Below are positions 8,484 to 18,075 of a stretch of 64,000 nucleotides of DNA, in pieces. Every line of letters begins with the position of its first letter. Within the stretch, counting starts at the first letter, position 1. Position numbers and translations under genes: made by a program. Source of the stretch: Halorientalis regularis (lineage in GTDB: Archaea; Halobacteriota; Halobacteria; Halobacteriales; Haloarculaceae). The stretch is taken from assembly GCF_023698535.1 (NCBI RefSeq), contig NZ_JALJCL010000015.1:41049-105048 (forward strand), given 5' to 3'. Below the pieces are notes generated by a model. The model had not been told where the DNA came from and did not search any database. It worked only from the letters and a program-made list of their open reading frames with translations.

Positions 8484-9584
8484 ATGGACCCAGAGGACCT
8501 CCGTGCCGAGATTCCCGCCGTCGACGACACCGTCTACCTGAACACGGGCGCGAGCGGCCCCAGTCCGCGTCCGGTGGTCGAGGCTGCGACCGACTTTCTG
8601 GAGCGCCACGAGTACGAGGCCCACGCCGCCGGCGAGCCGTACGGCATGGCCTACGACGAAATCGGGGCGGCTCGCGACCACGTCGCCGAGTTCGTGGGCG
8701 CAGACCCCGCCGATCTGGCCCTGACCAACAGCACGGCCGACGGCATCTCCCGGATCGCCGCCGCCGTCGACTTCGAACCCGGCGAGACGGTGGCCTACAC
8801 GGACCTCGAACACCCGGCCGGCATCCTCCCGTGGGAGCGGGCCGCCGACGTGGCCGGTCTCGACACTCGCGTCCTCGACACCGAGCGCGGCCGCGTCGAG
8901 ATGGACGCCGTGAAAGAGACCGTCGACGAGGCCAGCCTGCTCTGTGTCAGTTCGCTCTCCTGGAACTACGGGACCCAGCTGCCGGTCGCCGAGATCGTCG
9001 ACGTGGCCCACGACGCCGGCACCCGGGTCGTCGTCGACGCGGTCCAGTCGCCCGGCCAGCACCCCGTCGACGTGGCCGAGTGGGGTGCCGACGCCGTCGC
9101 GGGTGCCGGCCACAAGTGGTTGCTCGGCCTCTGGGGTGCGGGCTTCCTGTACGTCGATTCGGAGTTCGCCGCCGAACTGGAGCCGCGACGTGCCAGCTAC
9201 CGCAGCGTCGACGACCCGAGCGCCCCCGGCTGTGACCTCTCGGCCGGCGCACAGCAACTGGAGATCGGGACTGTCTCGCCCGCGCCCCACGTCGCGCTCG
9301 GGACGGCTATCGACCGGATTCGGGCCGTGGGCCTCGACACCGTGGGCGACCGGCTCGAGCGGCTCACCGATCGGCTCAAGAAGGGACTGGGAGAGCGGCT
9401 TCTTTCGCCCCGCGAATACGAGTCCGGCCTCGTCACCTTCCGCGCCGACGACCCCGAGGAGTTGGTCGAGCGCCTGGGCGAGGACGGGGTCGTTATCCGG
9501 TCGTTGCCCGACGGGACGGTCCGGGCGTCGATCCACGTGTTCAACACGGCCGCCGACGTGGACCGGCTCCTCGGGGCGCTCTGA
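8484..9584 (+). CDS. Aminotransferase class V (cysteine desulfurase-like fold)
   Basis: 366 residues, PLP-dependent fold type I. YLNTGASGPSP near the N-terminus, the PLP aspartate in VVVDAVQSPGQHPVD (about 183-197) and the Schiff-base lysine in GAGHKWLLGLWGAGFLY (about 207-223) are clear. The C-terminal domain is complete. The selenocysteine lyase/isopenicillin-N-epimerase branch resembles it most closely. No catalytic cysteine loop typical of IscS or SufS was seen, so a desulfurase role is not claimed. It stands alone, 54 nt after the hydrolase gene. Confidence 0.85.
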   Translation: MDPEDLRAEIPAVDDTVYLNTGASGPSPRPVVEAATDFLERHEYEAHAAGEPYGMAYDEIGAARDHVAEFVGADPADLALTNSTADGISRIAAAVDFEPGETVAYTDLEHPAGILPWERAADVAGLDTRVLDTERGRVEMDAVKETVDEASLLCVSSLSWNYGTQLPVAEIVDVAHDAGTRVVVDAVQSPGQHPVDVAEWGADAVAGAGHKWLLGLWGAGFLYVDSEFAAELEPRRASYRSVDDPSAPGCDLSAGAQQLEIGTVSPAPHVALGTAIDRIRAVGLDTVGDRLERLTDRLKKGLGERLLSPREYESGLVTFRADDPEELVERLGEDGVVIRSLPDGTVRASIHVFNTAADVDRLLGAL

Positions 9585-9617
9585 CTGGGTGATCGGATCT
9601 GATAATTCGTACCGAAT

Positions 9618-9625
9618 GTTTAATT
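9618..9625 (+). promoter_or_regulatory. TATA-like element before the transglutaminase operon
   Basis: TGTTTAAT lies about 85 nt before the ATG at 9711, in the only AT-rich part of the 126-nt gap. It probably serves the four-gene run 9711-16493. Confidence 0.4.
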
Positions 9626-9710
9626 CCCTCCTGACGCTGGATCAGGTAGAGCGTACCGGCGGGCGACTCGCGGGGCACGCGGGGGTGGCCTGCCGGCCAC
9701 GATATTCACT

Positions 9711-12700
9711 ATGGCATCTGACGCGGAGACGGCTTCACGCGAACGGGCACGCACAGCGGTTGCCCTCCTGGCCATCGCCGGGTTCGTTCTGGTCGCCCTC
9801 GTCCTGCCGGCGGTGGGAGCCGACGCACCCGGGGGGTCGTTACTGCCCGGCAACGCCTCCGGCGAGGCGGGATCGGCCGACGGGAGCGGCGCACTCGGCG
9901 ATGTCCTCGCCGGTCGAGCCGGCGGGTCCGCGGGCGGTGGTGCCGGCGGACAGGCTTCGCTGGTCGACGGGCTCTTGGGCTCGCTATCGGGGGCCGGCGG
10001 GTCGCCCGACTCGGGAGCCGGCAAACAGACCCCCGGTACGGGCGGTGGAAGCGGCTTCGGCGCGCTCAACCCGGGCCAGCGGACCGGTGTGGGGTCGCAG
10101 GGGTCGCCGCTGTCGGACAGCCTCCGGAGCCAGTCCGCCGAACCGCACTTCCTCGTCCGGAGTTCCGCCGCCACCTACTGGCGGACCGGGGCCTACGCAC
10201 GGTACACTGGAACCGGCTGGACCGGCCAGGGACGGACGACTCGCGCCGACTGGCCCCGTAACCCGGGGGTCGCCGCGGACGACCGGCGGACGATCACCCA
10301 GCAGTATCGTCTGCTCCAGTCGGCCTCGGCGCTCCCGGCGGCCTGGGAACCGGTCGACGTGGACGGCCCACGCACCGAGAACGTCCGGATGACCGGCGAA
10401 GGCGGCCTGCAGTACAGGGGCGACCGACTCCCGGCGAACTCGACCTACACGGTGACCAGCGCGGCACCGCCCCGGGACCCCGCCCGACTCCGGACCGCTG
10501 GGACCGACTACCCCAACTCGATTCGGGAGCGGTACACCGCCCTCCCCGACTCGACGCCCGACCGCCTCCGGTCGTTCACCGACGACCTGACGGCCGACAC
10601 GGAGTCGCCCTACGGCGCGGCCGTCGCCATCGAGCGCTGGCTCGAGGCCAACAAGGAGTACTCCCTGAACGCCAGCCACGAGGGCGGGAACGTGGCCGAC
10701 CAGTTCGTCTTCGAGATGGACCGGGGCTACTGCGAGTACTTCGCCAGCACGATGGCGGTCATGCTCCGGACCCAGGACATCCCGGCGCGGTACGTCGTGG
10801 GGTACTCGACGGGCGAACCGCGCGCCAACGGGACGTACCTCGTGCGCGCGATGAACGCCCACGCCTGGGTCGAGGTGTACATGCCCGACGCGGGCTGGGT
10901 GCGCTTTGACCCCACGCCGGGCCGGAGCCGACTGGCCAGCGAGTTCCGCGCCTACCAGCGCGCCGCCGAGAACGGCAACGCCGAGGCCGCCACCCGCCGG
11001 TTCCTCGAATCCGCCAGCCGCGAGGACGGCGGTAACCCCTTCCGCCGGAACGATGGCAGGGGGTCGCCCGGCGGCCAGCCGCCGCCCGACGCGCAGTCCG
11101 GGACCGGCGACGGTGGCAACGGGACCGACGCGAACGCCACCGAGTTCGCACAGACGTACAACCACACCGAGTCGGGGAGTCCGGGCGAGTCCTTCGACGT
11201 GGACGGCGCGTCGAGCGTGCAGGTGTCGCTGGTGTCCGATCCCGTCCCCGGCCAGTCCGTCGCCGTCCGCGTCGAGCGCGACGGTGAACCGCTGGCCGAT
11301 GTGGCGGTCGCATTCAACGACCGACGAGTCGGCACCACCAACGTCTCGGGGCTGGTCACCGGCACGGTCCCCTTCTCGGCGACACTGGAGGTGACGGTCA
11401 CGGTCCCCAGCGAGACCGCTGTGTCCGCGGGCAGCGCCGCGCTCGCCCTCGGAGGGACGACGGGGAGTCCCCGCCAGCGCGTCGCGAACAACGAGACGAA
11501 CACGACCCGCTCGTTCGACGTACCGACTGACATCGCTGTGGGGATCGACGGCGACCCCGGCCCCGGCGAGACGGTGACGGTCAACGCGACCATCGCCGGC
11601 CGCCCGGTCGCCGGGGCAAACGTGTCGGCCAACGGGACGACCGCCGGCCGGACCGACGCCGACGGCCGCCTCGACGTGTCCCTCCCGGTGAGCGAACACG
11701 CGTCGGTTCGGGTCGAACGCGGCGAGGCCGCGGGCAACCGGACGCTCGAACTCGCCAACCTCAGCGTCGATGTGTCGGGCTTTGCCCTCCCCGGACTCGC
11801 GGTCACCGTCTCGGTCACCGACGGGGGTGAGCCGGTTTCGGGCACGACGGTCAGCGTCGGCGAATCGACCGCCAAGACCGGCGCGGACGGGACGGCCAGC
11901 GTCTCGCTCCCACTCGCGACCGGGGCCACGGTGACCGTCGAGACACCTGCCGGCCTCACCGAGACCAAGTCCGTCCAGATGCGGTTCCTGACGGCCGCCC
12001 TCGTCTCCCTCTTCGCGCTCGCGGTCCTGACCGGGGCGTCCCTGCTCCGCAAGCGCGCGGTCGCGGCCGGCCGGTCGTTGCGTGAACAGGTCCGGGTCGC
12101 GCTCCACTGGCTCTCTGGCGCGTTCGTCTCTGCACTGGTCGCACTCGCCGTCCGCGGCGAGGCGCTCCTGGCCGCACTGCCCGCCGTCCTGCGTCGGGTG
12201 CGCGAGGCACTCACGACGCTGGCGCACGAACTCGCGGCCGCCGTCCGCGCCCGTCGGTTCGACTTCGGCCGCCTCCCCGGGCCGCAGGCTCTCCTCGCCC
12301 GACTGCTGGCTGCGCTCCGGGGGCTGTTCGCCGGCGTTCGCGACTCGCTGCCCGGCGGTGAAGGGGCGGTCGAACCCGACGAGTCGGCCGTGACGACAAC
12401 TGACACGACGCCGGACGAACCGGCGGCCCGCGAACGGGTCCGGCGCGCCTGGCGGGAGTTCCGCACGCAGGTGCCCGTCGCCGATCACCGGACGAAGACA
12501 CCCGGCGAACTCGCCCGGGCGGGTGTCGATGCTGGCTTTCCCCGAACCGCCGTGTGGACGCTCCGGGACGCGATCCGGGACGTGGAGTACGGCCGGCGCG
12601 ACCCCACCGAGTACGTCGACGACGTGGACGACGCCCGGCGAGAACTGCCGCCAGCACCCGACGACGAGCCCGAGAGTGCGACGGCGACCGATGGTGGAGC

Positions 12701-12752
12701 GCCGGGTGACGCGAGTGACGCGAGCGACCCCGACGGAGGTGACCGGTCGTGA
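9711..12752 (+). CDS. Membrane-anchored transglutaminase-like protease-fold protein
   Basis: 1013 residues. A membrane helix (about 18-38) is followed by a Gly/Ala-rich linker and a transglutaminase core. The core has the catalytic Cys in GYCEYFASTM (about 343), the His in NAHAWVEVYMP (about 383) and the Asp in VRFDPTPG (about 400). Three extracellular Ig-like or carboxypeptidase-regulatory repeats follow (about 500-755), then a second helix (FLTAALVSLFALAVLTG, about 760) and a cytoplasmic DUF4129-like end (WREFRTQVPVADHRTKTPGE). Such proteins occur with DUF58 and MoxR proteins, as here. It overlaps the next gene by 4 nt. Confidence 0.88.
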   Translation: MASDAETASRERARTAVALLAIAGFVLVALVLPAVGADAPGGSLLPGNASGEAGSADGSGALGDVLAGRAGGSAGGGAGGQASLVDGLLGSLSGAGGSPDSGAGKQTPGTGGGSGFGALNPGQRTGVGSQGSPLSDSLRSQSAEPHFLVRSSAATYWRTGAYARYTGTGWTGQGRTTRADWPRNPGVAADDRRTITQQYRLLQSASALPAAWEPVDVDGPRTENVRMTGEGGLQYRGDRLPANSTYTVTSAAPPRDPARLRTAGTDYPNSIRERYTALPDSTPDRLRSFTDDLTADTESPYGAAVAIERWLEANKEYSLNASHEGGNVADQFVFEMDRGYCEYFASTMAVMLRTQDIPARYVVGYSTGEPRANGTYLVRAMNAHAWVEVYMPDAGWVRFDPTPGRSRLASEFRAYQRAAENGNAEAATRRFLESASREDGGNPFRRNDGRGSPGGQPPPDAQSGTGDGGNGTDANATEFAQTYNHTESGSPGESFDVDGASSVQVSLVSDPVPGQSVAVRVERDGEPLADVAVAFNDRRVGTTNVSGLVTGTVPFSATLEVTVTVPSETAVSAGSAALALGGTTGSPRQRVANNETNTTRSFDVPTDIAVGIDGDPGPGETVTVNATIAGRPVAGANVSANGTTAGRTDADGRLDVSLPVSEHASVRVERGEAAGNRTLELANLSVDVSGFALPGLAVTVSVTDGGEPVSGTTVSVGESTAKTGADGTASVSLPLATGATVTVETPAGLTETKSVQMRFLTAALVSLFALAVLTGASLLRKRAVAAGRSLREQVRVALHWLSGAFVSALVALAVRGEALLAALPAVLRRVREALTTLAHELAAAVRARRFDFGRLPGPQALLARLLAALRGLFAGVRDSLPGGEGAVEPDESAVTTTDTTPDEPAARERVRRAWREFRTQVPVADHRTKTPGELARAGVDAGFPRTAVWTLRDAIRDVEYGRRDPTEYVDDVDDARRELPPAPDDEPESATATDGGAPGDASDASDPDGGDRS

Positions 12753-13465
12753 TCTCCCGGACGCGCCTCCTGGTCGGTGCGGCCGGGGTCGCCTTGCTCA
12801 CTGCGGCCACACTCGTCCTCGCCCCCGGCCTCCTGCCGGTCCCGCGTTCGCAGTTGACGGCCGCGATGGACGCGCTGACCGGGACGGTCGGGCTGGCCGG
12901 CCTCGCGGTCGTCGCCGGGCTGATCGCCGTCGTCCAGGGGCTCTGGTCCTCGACGGCGGCGTCACGCCCGCCGCCCCTCCCCGTGGACGGCGACCCCACA
13001 GCGCGGGACGTGCCCGGCCCGGTCGTCGGCGAGACCTTCGACGAGCGACTCGCGGCGGCCCAGCAGGTCGACGGTCGCTCGGCCGACAGCGAGGCGGTCG
13101 TCCGCGAGGACCTCCGCCGGTTGGCGACGGACACGTACCAGCGCACCCACCGATGTGACTGGGAGACGGCCGCCCGCGCCGTGGAGACGGGAGCCTGGAC
13201 CGACGACCCCGCCGCCGCGGCCTTCGTCGGGGGTGCCGACGCGCCCGACGTGCCGCTCCGGCTCTGGTTCAACGATATGCTCAGCGAACACGGTGCCTTC
13301 CACCGCCAGACGATCCGGACGTTCCGGGCGATCTACGCGCTCGAAGCCGCGACCGACGGTGATGTCGAACAGGCGACCGAGCGGACCTGGACGGCCGACG
13401 AGACGACCCCCGAAGCGGCCCCCGAGCGGGGCGGCGCGGGTCAGGACGGGGTGACCGACGCGTGA
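12749..13465 (+). CDS. DUF7269-like membrane protein of the DUF58 cluster
   Basis: 238 residues. Two hydrophobic helices (about 5-30 and 48-70) are followed by a soluble domain with conserved-looking VREDLRRLATDTYQ and LWFNDMLSEHGAFHRQ. The start overlaps the transglutaminase stop (GTGA). Every haloarchaeal transglutaminase-DUF58 cluster I recall has a small protein of this kind in this position; the family name is from memory. Role unknown; likely part of the same membrane complex. Confidence 0.7.
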   Translation: MISRTRLLVGAAGVALLTAATLVLAPGLLPVPRSQLTAAMDALTGTVGLAGLAVVAGLIAVVQGLWSSTAASRPPPLPVDGDPTARDVPGPVVGETFDERLAAAQQVDGRSADSEAVVREDLRRLATDTYQRTHRCDWETAARAVETGAWTDDPAAAAFVGGADAPDVPLRLWFNDMLSEHGAFHRQTIRTFRAIYALEAATDGDVEQATERTWTADETTPEAAPERGGAGQDGVTDA

Positions 13466-14847
13466 TGCGAGTCGCCCGCTGGCACGGCGCGCTGGTCGGC
13501 GCGCTCTTCGCCAGTGCTCTCGGCCTCTACGTCGGCGACCACGCCTTCTTCCTGGTCGCGACCATCCCGCTCGCGTACGTCGTCTACGGCCACGTCACCG
13601 GTCTCGGGCCGCCGTCACTGGCCATCGAGCGGACGTTCGACGACGAGCAGGTCGACCCCGGCGATACGGTGACCGTCGAACTCACCGTCGAGAACACCGG
13701 CGACCGGCCGATCCCCGACCTCCGGCTGGTCGACGGCGTTCCCGAAGACGTGGCGGTCGCCGACGGGTCGCCGGCTGGGGCCGTCGCGCTCCGTCCGGAC
13801 GAGTCGGCTACCGTCTCCTACGCGGTCCGTCCGCCGCGGGGGGCCCACGAGTTTGGGACCGTCGCGGTCCGGGGCCGCAGTCTCGCCGGGACCGTCACGG
13901 GGACGACGACGCTCGCACCCGACGGCGACGAGACCCTTCGCTGTACGACGCTCCTCGACGAGTTCCCGTTGCAGGACCTGACGACACCGTTCGCCGGCCA
14001 GGCCCCGACCGACACCGGCGGCGACGGCATCGAGTTCCACTCGATCCGGGAGTACCGGCGGGGCGATCCACTCTCGCACGTCGACTGGCGTCGCCTGGCT
14101 CGGACGGGCGAACTCGCGACCGTGACGCACCGACAGGAGCGGGCCGCCGCCGTCGTGTTCGTCGTCGACGACCGACCGGCCGCCCGCTGTCAGCCGCCCC
14201 AGGGCGGTCCGTCGGCGCTCGATTACGTCCTCTATGCCGCCTCGCAGGGGCTGGTGACGCTCACGGCGGAGGGCCACCGGGTCGGCGTCACGACGCTCTC
14301 GCCGGGCAACGACCGCGACTGGGTCTCGCCGGGCCGGGGGGCCGCCACCGAGTCGGCCGCGAACGCCCTCTTCGACCGGGTGCAGGGCGACGGCGCGGAC
14401 CCGGCCGCGACCGACGCCGCGCGGACGCTCGTGGCTACCGACGGTGCCGGCACGGAGGCCACTCAGGCGGGGACCGAGAACGCGTCCGACGCGTCCAGCG
14501 CGACCGCCGACTCCGAGGCCACGGCGCTGGGGCTCCGACTCGCGGAGCGGTTGCCCGCGCACGCGCAGGTCGTTTTCTGTACGCCGCTGGTCGACGACGT
14601 GCCGGTCGACGTGGTCGAGACGCTGCTGTCGAACCGGCACGCCGTGACCGTCCTCAGCCCGAACGTCACCGGGGCCGGCGACGGCCACCATCCCACGCCG
14701 GGACAGGCGGTGGTCGACGTCCAGCGCCGGCTTCGGCTGACCGACCTCGAACGACTGGGCGTCTCGGCCACCGACTGGCAACCCGGGACACCGCTCCAGG
14801 TCGCGCTCGCGGACGTGCTGACGACCACGCGCGGGTGGGACCGATGA
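13462..14847 (+). CDS. DUF58 domain-containing protein
   Basis: 461 residues. Two N-terminal helices are followed by a beta-sandwich (TVELTVENTGDRPIPDLRLV, about 72-91) and the DUF58 core. The core's hallmark is EYRRGDPLSHVDWRRLARTG (about 196-215), followed by a von Willebrand-A-like fold (AAVVFVVDDRPAA). DUF58 proteins work with MoxR ATPases, probably in folding or metal insertion of partners. The start overlaps the previous stop (GTGATGCG), and its stop overlaps the next start. Confidence 0.9.
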   Translation: MMRVARWHGALVGALFASALGLYVGDHAFFLVATIPLAYVVYGHVTGLGPPSLAIERTFDDEQVDPGDTVTVELTVENTGDRPIPDLRLVDGVPEDVAVADGSPAGAVALRPDESATVSYAVRPPRGAHEFGTVAVRGRSLAGTVTGTTTLAPDGDETLRCTTLLDEFPLQDLTTPFAGQAPTDTGGDGIEFHSIREYRRGDPLSHVDWRRLARTGELATVTHRQERAAAVVFVVDDRPAARCQPPQGGPSALDYVLYAASQGLVTLTAEGHRVGVTTLSPGNDRDWVSPGRGAATESAANALFDRVQGDGADPAATDAARTLVATDGAGTEATQAGTENASDASSATADSEATALGLRLAERLPAHAQVVFCTPLVDDVPVDVVETLLSNRHAVTVLSPNVTGAGDGHHPTPGQAVVDVQRRLRLTDLERLGVSATDWQPGTPLQVALADVLTTTRGWDR

Positions 14848-16493
14848 GCGACGAGCGAGCCACCGACGGTGGTTCCCGCGCTCGCGACGAGGCGGTGTTG
14901 CCCCGCCTCGGAACCGGCGACGGGGTGGTCGCGACGCTCGCTGAGACCGCTGCGGGGATACAGCTCTCGGCCCTCTCCGGTGGTGTCGTCGCCGTCCTCG
15001 CCGCGCTGGTCGTCGGCTGGCAGTTGCTCGGCGTTCGGCTCACGGTAGTCTCGTCCGTGTCGGGCGTGCTGCTGGCGGCCGGGCTGTACGCGCTCCGGAG
15101 CGAGCGCGTCTCGGTCCTGTTCGCCGCCGGCGCGCTCCTGACCCCGGCGTCGATGGGGCTGGTCATCGCGCTCGGCATCGGCGTCGCGTTCGGACTCGAC
15201 GTGGGCCAACCCGCGGGCCACCTCGCGAGTGTGACCGTCCTCCTGCTCGTCGGGAGTGGCTTCGGTGCGGTGCTGACCGCCGTCCCCCTCGACGAGGGGA
15301 CGGTTCTGGCGGGGGCGTTCATGCGATTCGTCGGCATGCTCGTCCCGCTGACCGTCGCGCAGGTCGTCGTCGTCGCCATCGCCGCCTGGGAGTCCGTGGT
15401 CCGCTCGCTGGCCCGACTGGTCGTCGACAGCCCCGAGCCACTGCTCGCGCTCGGGCGCGCGCTGCTGGCTCCGACCGGCAGCGTGGCCCTGTTGACCCTC
15501 CTGCTGTACGGTCTCCTACTGCTCTTTCTGTTCCGGCTGGTCCTGCGGTCGATCCCCATCGTGAAACTGTTCCCGCCGCGCCAGCGCCCGATGGCGACGG
15601 CCAGACTCGACCGACTCGTGGGTCGGCTTGGGTGGGCCCTGCTGGCGGCAACCGGTGGGGCTATCGTCCTGTTCGCCGTCGCGGTCGTCGCCGGCGTGGC
15701 CACGCCCGCGGCACTCGCCGACCGGTTCGGAGCGGTCGCGACGCCCGCCGTCTGGCTGTTGACGACCGTCTGGGTTCGCGCCCTGTTCGTCCTGGCCATC
15801 GGTGCGATGGCGGCCATCCTCGTCAGCGAGCGTCTCCGTCGCCGCGTCCGCCGCCTCTCCGAGGCCGACCTGCTCCGGCAGGGGACCCCGCCGCTGGGCG
15901 CGTTCGTGACCGCATTCCTCTTCGGCGTGGTCGCCGACCTGCTGCTCAGCAGCGAGGAACTGCTCGCGCGCGCGCCGGCGAGCGTCCGCCCCACCGTCGA
16001 GTCGCTGCTGGGCGGGGGCGTCGTCACGGCCGTGCTGGTCGTCGCGTTCGGCGCACTCATCCTCGCCGGGGTCGCCTTCGTCTCCCTGTCCCTGCTGGTG
16101 AGTTCGCCGATCCTCCCCGAGCGGGCGCTCGGCCCCACTATCGCCAGTGCCGCCGTGTTCGCGCTGGCCCTGCTCCTCGTCCTCTTCGGTGGCTCGTCGC
16201 TGGTCGCCTTCCTCGCAGTCGCGGCCGCGCTGGTCGTCTGGGACACCGGCGAGTTCGCGACCGGTCTCCGCGAAGAACTACCGAGCAGTGCGGCGACGAC
16301 GCGGGGCGAACTCGTCCACGTCGGCGCGAGTCTGGTCGTCGGCCTGCTGGCGGTCGTCGGTGCTCTCCTGCTCGCACTGCTGGTCGCCAGCGACCTGCTC
16401 GTGCCGTCGGTCCCGGACACCACGCTCGCGGCCGGCGCGGTGATCCTCGCCTTCGGCACGACTATCGTCCTGCTGTCGTCGCTCCGGGAGTAA
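14844..16493 (+). CDS. Polytopic membrane protein, DUF7519-like
   Basis: About 549 residues with some 12-13 hydrophobic helices covering most of its length, and a short polar N-terminus. I choose ATG 14844, which overlaps the DUF58 stop as ATGA, over the GTG at 14835. It is the last gene of the transglutaminase operon and converges on moxR with no gap. I know no function for it. Its fixed place beside DUF58 suggests the membrane partner of the complex. Confidence 0.72.
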   Translation: MSDERATDGGSRARDEAVLPRLGTGDGVVATLAETAAGIQLSALSGGVVAVLAALVVGWQLLGVRLTVVSSVSGVLLAAGLYALRSERVSVLFAAGALLTPASMGLVIALGIGVAFGLDVGQPAGHLASVTVLLLVGSGFGAVLTAVPLDEGTVLAGAFMRFVGMLVPLTVAQVVVVAIAAWESVVRSLARLVVDSPEPLLALGRALLAPTGSVALLTLLLYGLLLLFLFRLVLRSIPIVKLFPPRQRPMATARLDRLVGRLGWALLAATGGAIVLFAVAVVAGVATPAALADRFGAVATPAVWLLTTVWVRALFVLAIGAMAAILVSERLRRRVRRLSEADLLRQGTPPLGAFVTAFLFGVVADLLLSSEELLARAPASVRPTVESLLGGGVVTAVLVVAFGALILAGVAFVSLSLLVSSPILPERALGPTIASAAVFALALLLVLFGGSSLVAFLAVAAALVVWDTGEFATGLREELPSSAATTRGELVHVGASLVVGLLAVVGALLLALLVASDLLVPSVPDTTLAAGAVILAFGTTIVLLSSLRE

Positions 16494-17447
16494 TCAGTCT
16501 TCGACGGTCGGCACCGGTACCCGGTCCAGCACGTCCTGTAACACCGCGCGCTTCGAGACCGAGCGGACGCTCGATTCGGCGGTCAACACGAGTCGGTGAG
16601 CGAACACCGCATCGGCCACCTGCTTCACGTCGTCGGGCACCACGTAGTCCCGGCCGGCGATGGTCGCGTACGCGCGGACGGCCTCGAACAGCCGCTGGAT
16701 GCCCCGGGGTGAGACGCCCACCTCCACACGCTCGTCCGTCCGCGTCGCCCGACCGAGATCGACCACGTACTCCCGCACTTTCCGCTGGACGGTCACCGAC
16801 TCGGGAACCTCCTGTAGCTCCCGGACCGTCTCCGGATCGGCCACCGGCCCGACGCTCGGTGCCTGCGCGGTGCGGCTCGCCCGCCGATCCAGCAGTTCGA
16901 GTTCGCCGTCCCGCTCGGGGTACCCCATCGAACTCTTGATCATGAACCGGTCGCGCTGGGCCTCCGGCAGGGCGAACGTCCCCTCCTGTTCGACGGGATT
17001 CTGGGTCGCCATGACGAAGAACGGTTCCGGGAGCTGGTAGGTCTCGCCGTCGACCGTGACCTGACGTTCCTCCATCGCCTCAAGCAGGGCGGCCTGGGTT
17101 TTGGGCGGCGCGCGATTGATCTCGTCCGCGAGGACGACGTTGGCGAAGATCGGCCCCTCCGCGAACTCGAAGCTCCCGTCGCCCTCGTTGTAGACGTTCG
17201 TCCCCGTCACGTCCGAGGGGAGGAGGTCGGGCGTGAACTGCACGCGCGAGAAATCGAGGCCCAGCGCCGTCGCGAGACTGCGCGCCGTGAGCGTCTTCCC
17301 CACGCCCGGCACGTCCTCGAACAGGACGTGTCCCCGTGCCAGAATCCCCGTCAACACCCGCTCCAGAAACGTCCGGTCCGTGATGACCGCCGACTGTACC
17401 CCGTCGAGTACCGCCGTACACTCCTCGGCGGCATCTCTCACGTCCAT
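16494..17447 (-). CDS. MoxR-type AAA+ ATPase
   Basis: 317 residues. Walker A GVGKT in LFEDVPGVGKTLTARSLA (about 43-60), Walker B VVLADEINRAPPKTQAALLE (about 108-127), sensor 1 FFVMATQNPVEQEGTFALPE (about 147-166) and the C-terminal lid are all intact. MoxR ATPases act as chaperones for VWA/DUF58 partners. Here the gene is encoded tail-to-tail with the DUF58 operon, so the two halves of the system share a locus but not a promoter. Confidence 0.93.
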   Translation of the reverse strand: MDVRDAAEECTAVLDGVQSAVITDRTFLERVLTGILARGHVLFEDVPGVGKTLTARSLATALGLDFSRVQFTPDLLPSDVTGTNVYNEGDGSFEFAEGPIFANVVLADEINRAPPKTQAALLEAMEERQVTVDGETYQLPEPFFVMATQNPVEQEGTFALPEAQRDRFMIKSSMGYPERDGELELLDRRASRTAQAPSVGPVADPETVRELQEVPESVTVQRKVREYVVDLGRATRTDERVEVGVSPRGIQRLFEAVRAYATIAGRDYVVPDDVKQVADAVFAHRLVLTAESSVRSVSKRAVLQDVLDRVPVPTVED

Positions 17448-17516
17448 GCTGTTACCTGTAAACTCGCCCCCATGAATGTTCGTGCTGTGTCCGGACGCCG
17501 GTTACCGGACCCGCGC

Positions 17517-17867
17517 TCACGATTCGTCGACGGCGACCTCGTCGTCGCGGCCTCCGTCCGCTCCGATATCGCCCATTCGAACCTCGTCGTCACGGACGCG
17601 CTCCAGCCGACCGACCAACTCGTCGATACCCTCGTTGACACGTTCGAGTCGCTCGCCGATGTCCTCGGCCGGCACTGCACCCTCCGGCGTCGGCTCGATG
17701 AACCCGTCGTTCTCCAGCATCCGCATCGAGTACCGCACCTTGTGCTCGGGGACATCCGTCCGATCCGATAGCTTGACGATCCCGATCGGTCCGTCCGCGA
17801 TAACCGCCTGCAGGATCGTCAGATCTCGGCGCTCCTTCTCCACTTGGTTCCTGAGTCGCTCGTCCAT
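17517..17867 (-). CDS. Small winged helix-turn-helix regulator
   Basis: 116 residues. LTILQAVIADGPIGIVKLSD followed by KVRYSMRMLENDGFIEPTP (about 17-62) has the form of a winged helix, and about 68-90 is probably a dimerising helix (RLERVNEGIDELVGRLERV). The last 25 residues are acidic. No ligand domain. AATTATATG lies about 40 nt before the start as a possible TATA box. Target genes are unknown; moxR lies just downstream in the same direction. Confidence 0.65.
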   Translation of the reverse strand: MDERLRNQVEKERRDLTILQAVIADGPIGIVKLSDRTDVPEHKVRYSMRMLENDGFIEPTPEGAVPAEDIGERLERVNEGIDELVGRLERVRDDEVRMGDIGADGGRDDEVAVDES

Positions 17868-17981
17868 ACTGGGGTGTCTTCACAGGGGTACCCACGCGCG
17901 ACATATAATTCTTGTATCTCTCTCGAACCCGGAACGTCACTGTCTGACACACTTGCTGGACCGACCGACGGCGGGTGACCC

Positions 17982-18075
17982 GGCGCTCCTCACTCCGTTC
18001 GGAGCGCCCGCCGCTCACGGCTCGCTTCGCTCACCGCTCGCAATTCCGGAGATTCTTCGCTCCGCTCGAATCTCC
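17982..18075 (-). terminator. Two adjacent inverted repeats after the 18076 gene
   Basis: GGCGCTCC (17982-17989) pairs with GGAGCGCC (18001-18008). GGAGATTC (18048-18055) pairs perfectly with GAATCTCC (18068-18075), directly touching the stop codon of the minus-strand gene at 18076. Their place just downstream of that gene suggests transcript-end or stability hairpins. No T-run follows, so the role is inferred. Confidence 0.4.
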
